The position numbers and the translations under genes were made by a program. From Pseudooceanicola onchidii (GTDB lineage: Bacteria > Pseudomonadota > Alphaproteobacteria > Rhodobacterales > Rhodobacteraceae), in NCBI RefSeq assembly GCF_004959925.1, contig NZ_SPUW01000001.1, positions 1,302,001 to 1,366,000 of the forward strand: a DNA stretch of 64,000 nt, given 5' to 3'. Positions 60,825-64,000 of the stretch are shown here, in pieces. The notes under the pieces were generated by a model, which made no database searches, was not told the DNA's origin, and worked only from the letters and a program-made list of their open reading frames with translations. Every line of letters starts with the position of its first letter. Positions within the stretch are counted from its first letter, which is position 1.

Positions 60825-61667
60825 TCAGCCCGCCTTCACGGCACGGGCGAGCGCGCAGAATTGCTCCAAAGACACGGTTTCGGCGCGGTCCGTCGGCTTG
60901 ATCCCCGCAGCGACCAACCGGTCCTCGATGTCCGGCCCCAACCCCTTGAGCGCGGCGCGCAGCATCTTGCGGCGCTGGTTGAACGCCATGGCCACCACAC
61001 GCTCCAGCACCTTGGGGTCGGCCGGATAACGCGGTTCGGGCAGGGCGGTCAGGTGCACCACGGCCGAGGACACCTTGGGCGGCGGCGAAAACGCCTCGGG
61101 CGGAAGGTTGATGACAATCCGCGCATCCGCCCGCCAGGACGCCAGAAGGGCGAGCCGACCATAGGCCTTGGATCCGGGCGTGGCGACGATGCGGTCGGCC
61201 ACCTCGCGCTGGAACATCAAGGTCAGGCTCTGCCAGAAGGGCGGCCATTCGGGCGGCGTCAGCCAGCGCACCAGCAGTTCGGTCCCTACGTTGTAGGGCA
61301 GGTTGGCGGCCACGCGGATCGGCGGGGTCAGCTGGGTCAGGGGATCGATGTCGAGCGCGTCGCCGTTCACCACCTCGAGCCGGCCGGGATAGGCGGCGGC
61401 GACCTCGGCCAGGGCAGGCAGGCAGCGCGCGTCCTTTTCGATCGCCAGCACCCGCCGCGCGCCTTCGGCCAGCAGACCGCGGGTCAGACCACCAGGGCCG
61501 GGGCCGATTTCCAGCACGTCACAGCCGGTCAGATCCCCGGCCTGGCGCGCGATCTTGGCAGTCAGGTTCAGATCCAGCAGGAAGTTTTGGCCAAGGCTTT
61601 TCTTTGCTGCCAGCCCGTGCTGCGCGATGACCTCGCGCAGCGGGGGAAGCCCGTCGATCGCCGCCAT
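60825..61667 (-). CDS. rsmA: 16S rRNA dimethyladenosine transferase
   Basis: RsmA/KsgA of 280 residues, methylating two adjacent adenosines at the 3' end of 16S rRNA. SAM motif [19 protein letters not shown], the start [15 protein letters not shown] and catalytic NLPYNVG are present. The ATG shares its A with the surA stop (TGATG), so translation is coupled. The order here is lptD-surA-rsmA; pdxA, often between surA and rsmA in proteobacteria, is not present. Confidence 0.97.
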   Translation of the reverse strand: MAAIDGLPPLREVIAQHGLAAKKSLGQNFLLDLNLTAKIARQAGDLTGCDVLEIGPGPGGLTRGLLAEGARRVLAIEKDARCLPALAEVAAAYPGRLEVVNGDALDIDPLTQLTPPIRVAANLPYNVGTELLVRWLTPPEWPPFWQSLTLMFQREVADRIVATPGSKAYGRLALLASWRADARIVINLPPEAFSPPPKVSSAVVHLTALPEPRYPADPKVLERVVAMAFNQRRKMLRAALKGLGPDIEDRLVAAGIKPTDRAETVSLEQFCALARAVKAG

Positions 61668-62890
61668 CAGTAGCGGGTGATCCGCGCCTCGGACCGCAGC
61701 TGCTGCAGGTAGCCTTCGGCGAAAGAGGCGAGGCGGCGGTTCTGGATGTCCATGGCCACGCCTTCGCGCGACACGGCGCCCGACAGATCGAAGCTGCGCC
61801 CGCACATCATCAGGAAGACCAGCGTCTGGCCATTGGCGCGGGTCAGGTTCGTCGACACTTCGCCCTCGTCCAGCTTGGCCAGTTCGGCGGCGATGTCGGC
61901 GGGGATCTCGGACGGCATCTTGGTGCCGCGATCCAGCACCTCGGCCGGTTGTCCCTTGGCGATGCCGTAAAGGTCGTCGCAGGTGTCGACACGGGCCTTG
62001 ATCTTGGCGGCCTGCGCCAGCGCCTGTTCGCTGCGGCCACCGGGAATGTAGTAGGCGGCGTATTCGATGGCGGAATAATTGGAGGGCGCGCGGTTCTCGG
62101 ATTGCTCGATCGCGCGCAGCAGGAACAGGGCGATCTGGCCGTTCACCTCGATCGGGGCGCTGATCTGGCCGGGACGCAGCCCGAGGATGGCGCCGCGCAC
62201 CTGCGGCGCGAGGTTGGAGGCAGGCACCCAGTTCACCCGGCCGCCCTGTGCCGCCGACGGCGCGGCAGAGCTTTCGCGCGCGGCACGGGCAAAGCCGTCC
62301 GCGCTCATCCGGCGGATACGCTCGGCCTGGGCCAGGACCTCGTCCTTGTTGGCGGCGGTGAAGGGCAGGAAGACCTCGGACATCAGCACCTGCACGGTGG
62401 CGCCGGACGCCCCGCCCGAAGAGATCGCGCGATCGATCTCCTGTTCCGAGACCTGGACGCGGGGGCCGAACTTGGCCTGCACGACCGACCGCCAGGCCAG
62501 GCCGGCGCTGACGAAATCTCGGAAGGTTTCGGGGGCGACGCCGCCGCCCTGCAGGGCGGTCAGGAACTGGTCGGCGGACAGGTTCGCGCGGCCGGCGAAT
62601 TCCTGCATGCCACCGATGATTTCCTCTTCCGAGGGGGCGATTCCCAGTTCACGCGCGGCCTGGCGGCGCAGGCGGTCGTCGATCAGCTGGTCCGCCGCGA
62701 TCTCGCGCACGTCGCCGGGGGTGCGGAACAGCTGCAGCATCCGGATCCGCTGTGCCAGTTCGTACTGGGTGACGACCTGATCGTTCACCTTGATCGCCGG
62801 TCCGAAGCCCTGCGCCTGTGCGGCGGTGGCCAGGCCGATCATCATCGCGGTCAGGGTCAGGCAGAGGCGGAAGAGGTTGCGCATTGTCAT
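61667..62890 (-). CDS. surA: periplasmic chaperone SurA
   Basis: SurA of 407 residues: signal peptide (about 1-26, ending ATAAQA), the SurA_N chaperone region with [20 protein letters not shown] and the C-terminal PPIC region (about 170-290). It escorts outer-membrane proteins such as LptD to BAM. It lies 30 bp after lptD, the typical pairing. ATG 62890 is used; an ATG two codons on is possible. Confidence 0.93.
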   Translation of the reverse strand: MTMRNLFRLCLTLTAMMIGLATAAQAQGFGPAIKVNDQVVTQYELAQRIRMLQLFRTPGDVREIAADQLIDDRLRRQAARELGIAPSEEEIIGGMQEFAGRANLSADQFLTALQGGGVAPETFRDFVSAGLAWRSVVQAKFGPRVQVSEQEIDRAISSGGASGATVQVLMSEVFLPFTAANKDEVLAQAERIRRMSADGFARAARESSAAPSAAQGGRVNWVPASNLAPQVRGAILGLRPGQISAPIEVNGQIALFLLRAIEQSENRAPSNYSAIEYAAYYIPGGRSEQALAQAAKIKARVDTCDDLYGIAKGQPAEVLDRGTKMPSEIPADIAAELAKLDEGEVSTNLTRANGQTLVFLMMCGRSFDLSGAVSREGVAMDIQNRRLASFAEGYLQQLRSEARITRY

Positions 62891-62920
62891 GTCCGTTTGT
62901 CTACTCGTGTCACTTGGGTC

Positions 62921-64000
62921 TCAGCGGCATGTCCGGGCGACGGTCCCGCCCGAGGTCTGGGCAGAGAAGCCGCGCAGCCCGATCGTGAAGCTGAAGTCCG
63001 TGGCTGGCGTGACGATAGTGGAAGAGGTGAAGCGGCGCGAGGCCGAAAGCGCCACATCCACGCATTCATTGGAATAAACCAGCCCAAGCCCCGCCGAGAT
63101 CGGTTCGTCCGCGACGATGTCATAGCGCCCGAACAGCGACCCGCGCCAATTGGGGTTCAGATCGAAACTGGTGTCGAAGGCCCATTCCGATACCGAATTG
63201 GGGCGATCCTCGGCGGCATCGGCGGTCAGCCAGACATAGCTGGCCGACAGGTCATAACGCCCCGCCACCCACGACGCCTTGGCCTCGGCCTTGTTCACCG
63301 TGAACGAGGTATCGAACAGCCCCCGCGCCGTCACCGTCAGGCCCGACGCCGTACGCGCCTGGCCCGCGATCAGCAGGTCCGAGGTCGTGCCGCCAAGGCC
63401 CGAGGAATTGGTGAAGTTCAGATCCGGGGACGACCGCAGCACCGACCCGAAGGTCAGCCGTGCATCCCAGCCCGTCGGGTCGATCCGGGTCCAGTTCACC
63501 CCGACCGCTGCCCGCAGCCCGCGTTCGCGACGATCGGGTGCGGTGAAGCGCGACAGGCTCAGCAGGTTGCCTTCGTCAAACTCGATCCGGGTGCTTTCGT
63601 CGTTGGCCACGCGCAAGGCGCTGCCACCGGTCCAGGCGACCATGGCGACGGGTTCGATCACCTCGCTCACGCCGTCGCGGCCATGGCGGACCCAGGGCCA
63701 GCGCAGCGTCACAGCGACCGAGGGGCTGACCTGGCTGTCGCCCTGCGGCAGCGTGGCGTCCTGCGCGGTGCGGAAACTGTCGGCGTCGATCCCGATCATG
63801 CCCTGCGCGCGGATGCCCATGGGCAGGGTCCATGAATTGCGCAGGCTGGCCCCGACCGAAAGGCGGGTGACGTCGCGCCCGTCAGTGACGAGGTCGGCGT
63901 CCGGCCCGTCGGTGTTCCGGTCGGAATAGCGCAGGTGGCTGTGCTGATCGGCGGTCAGGCGCAGCTCGCCTCCGAAGCGGGGAAAGAGGCGGCGTTCATA
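62921..64000 (-). CDS. lptD: LPS-assembly protein LptD, C-terminal part
   Basis: The frame is open from the window edge (64000) to TGA at 62921, giving 359 residues of the C-terminal beta-barrel. Many strands of alternating pattern end in Phe/Tyr or Arg (YERRLFPRFGGELRLTADQ at the edge, WRGSLFGRYDIVADEPISA, and a C-terminal Cys pair region ending VARTCR). LptD inserts LPS into the outer leaflet. The two last Cys (ECVDVAL and RTCR) probably form a disulfide. The N-terminal LptA-like domain is outside the window. Confidence 0.93.
   Translation of the reverse strand, partial: YERRLFPRFGGELRLTADQHSHLRYSDRNTDGPDADLVTDGRDVTRLSVGASLRNSWTLPMGIRAQGMIGIDADSFRTAQDATLPQGDSQVSPSVAVTLRWPWVRHGRDGVSEVIEPVAMVAWTGGSALRVANDESTRIEFDEGNLLSLSRFTAPDRRERGLRAAVGVNWTRIDPTGWDARLTFGSVLRSSPDLNFTNSSGLGGTTSDLLIAGQARTASGLTVTARGLFDTSFTVNKAEAKASWVAGRYDLSASYVWLTADAAEDRPNSVSEWAFDTSFDLNPNWRGSLFGRYDIVADEPISAGLGLVYSNECVDVALSASRRFTSSTIVTPATDFSFTIGLRGFSAQTSGGTVARTCR

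Noticed and set aside
1-64000. CRISPR arrays, prophage or insertion sequences
   Set aside because: No regularly spaced repeats, transposase, integrase or phage structural genes are visible anywhere in the window.

Overview
The window is a GC-rich, densely packed chromosomal segment from an alphaproteobacterium, most likely of the order Rhodobacterales (Roseobacter/Rhodobacter group). This rests on several things: a DUF1476 zeta-type ATPase inhibitor next to purC; an RNase E whose S1 domain is split by a long acidic insert; the orders dgt-(antiporter)-argS-SPOR-nagZ-scpA-scpB and DUF177-rpmF-plsX-fabH-ihfA-merR-tRNA-Pro; an ornithine-lipid OlsB; and many ATGA/TGATG overlaps. I see no prophage, insertion sequence, CRISPR array or rRNA operon. 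Both edges cut genes: the 3' end of a dgt-like gene on the left and the C-terminal half of lptD on the right.

Layout. 1-7.9 kb: housekeeping genes on the plus strand (dgt-like, CPA1 antiporter, argS, SPOR protein, nagZ, scpA, scpB, a small basic protein). 7.9-10.2 kb: an MFS transporter and a double-length dCTP deaminase on the minus strand. 10.3-12.7 kb: a thiolase-fold protein lacking the usual cysteines, paired with a DUF35 Zn-ribbon partner, then a SpoIIAA/STAS-like protein. 12.9-17.4 kb: tRNA-Pro and the merR-ihfA-fabH-plsX-rpmF-DUF177 block, which joins fatty acid/phospholipid initiation to ribosome assembly. 17.5-18.8 kb: a BamE-type lipoprotein and OlsB.

18.9-28.7 kb is a catabolic island: a PotABCD-type ABC transporter, an FAD amine oxidase, an enolase-superfamily enzyme, a divergent MocR regulator with a candidate operator, and a GMC dehydrogenase. 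It looks built for uptake and oxidation of a cationic nitrogen compound. 28.8-31.7 kb has an ABC-F ATPase and an AbrB-family membrane protein. 31.8-37.2 kb has tRNA-Gly, a RACo-like corrinoid-protein activator, a PpiD-type periplasmic chaperone and an aminotransferase. The aminotransferase ends a branched-chain-type amino acid transport operon (livK-G-x-F-y-H-M, 37.2-43.1 kb) in which two small secreted proteins of unknown function are embedded.

43.2-54 kb: a PQQ-type sugar dehydrogenase, a betaine-homocysteine methyltransferase with an Arg-rich tail like that of the RACo protein, an MprF-like protein, zeta subunit, purC-purS-(papain-like protein)-purQ, and a DctB/DctD-like two-component pair whose regulator lacks the sigma-54 GAFTGA loop. 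54-64 kb: rne with a roughly 480-bp leader, tusA and ccdA divergently arranged, an alpha/beta hydrolase coupled to a cytochrome P450, then rsmA-surA-lptD on the minus strand for outer-membrane and ribosome biogenesis.

A dispersed intergenic repeat (core AAATACTCCCGCCGGAGGC) occurs in at least three places, with a fourth diverged copy. It sits at gene ends, and one copy forms a long inverted repeat between convergent genes. The observations most worth following are the cysteine-less thiolase/DUF35 pair, the GAFTGA-less DctD, the Arg-tailed one-carbon proteins, the secreted proteins inside the liv operon, and the hydrolase-P450 pair.
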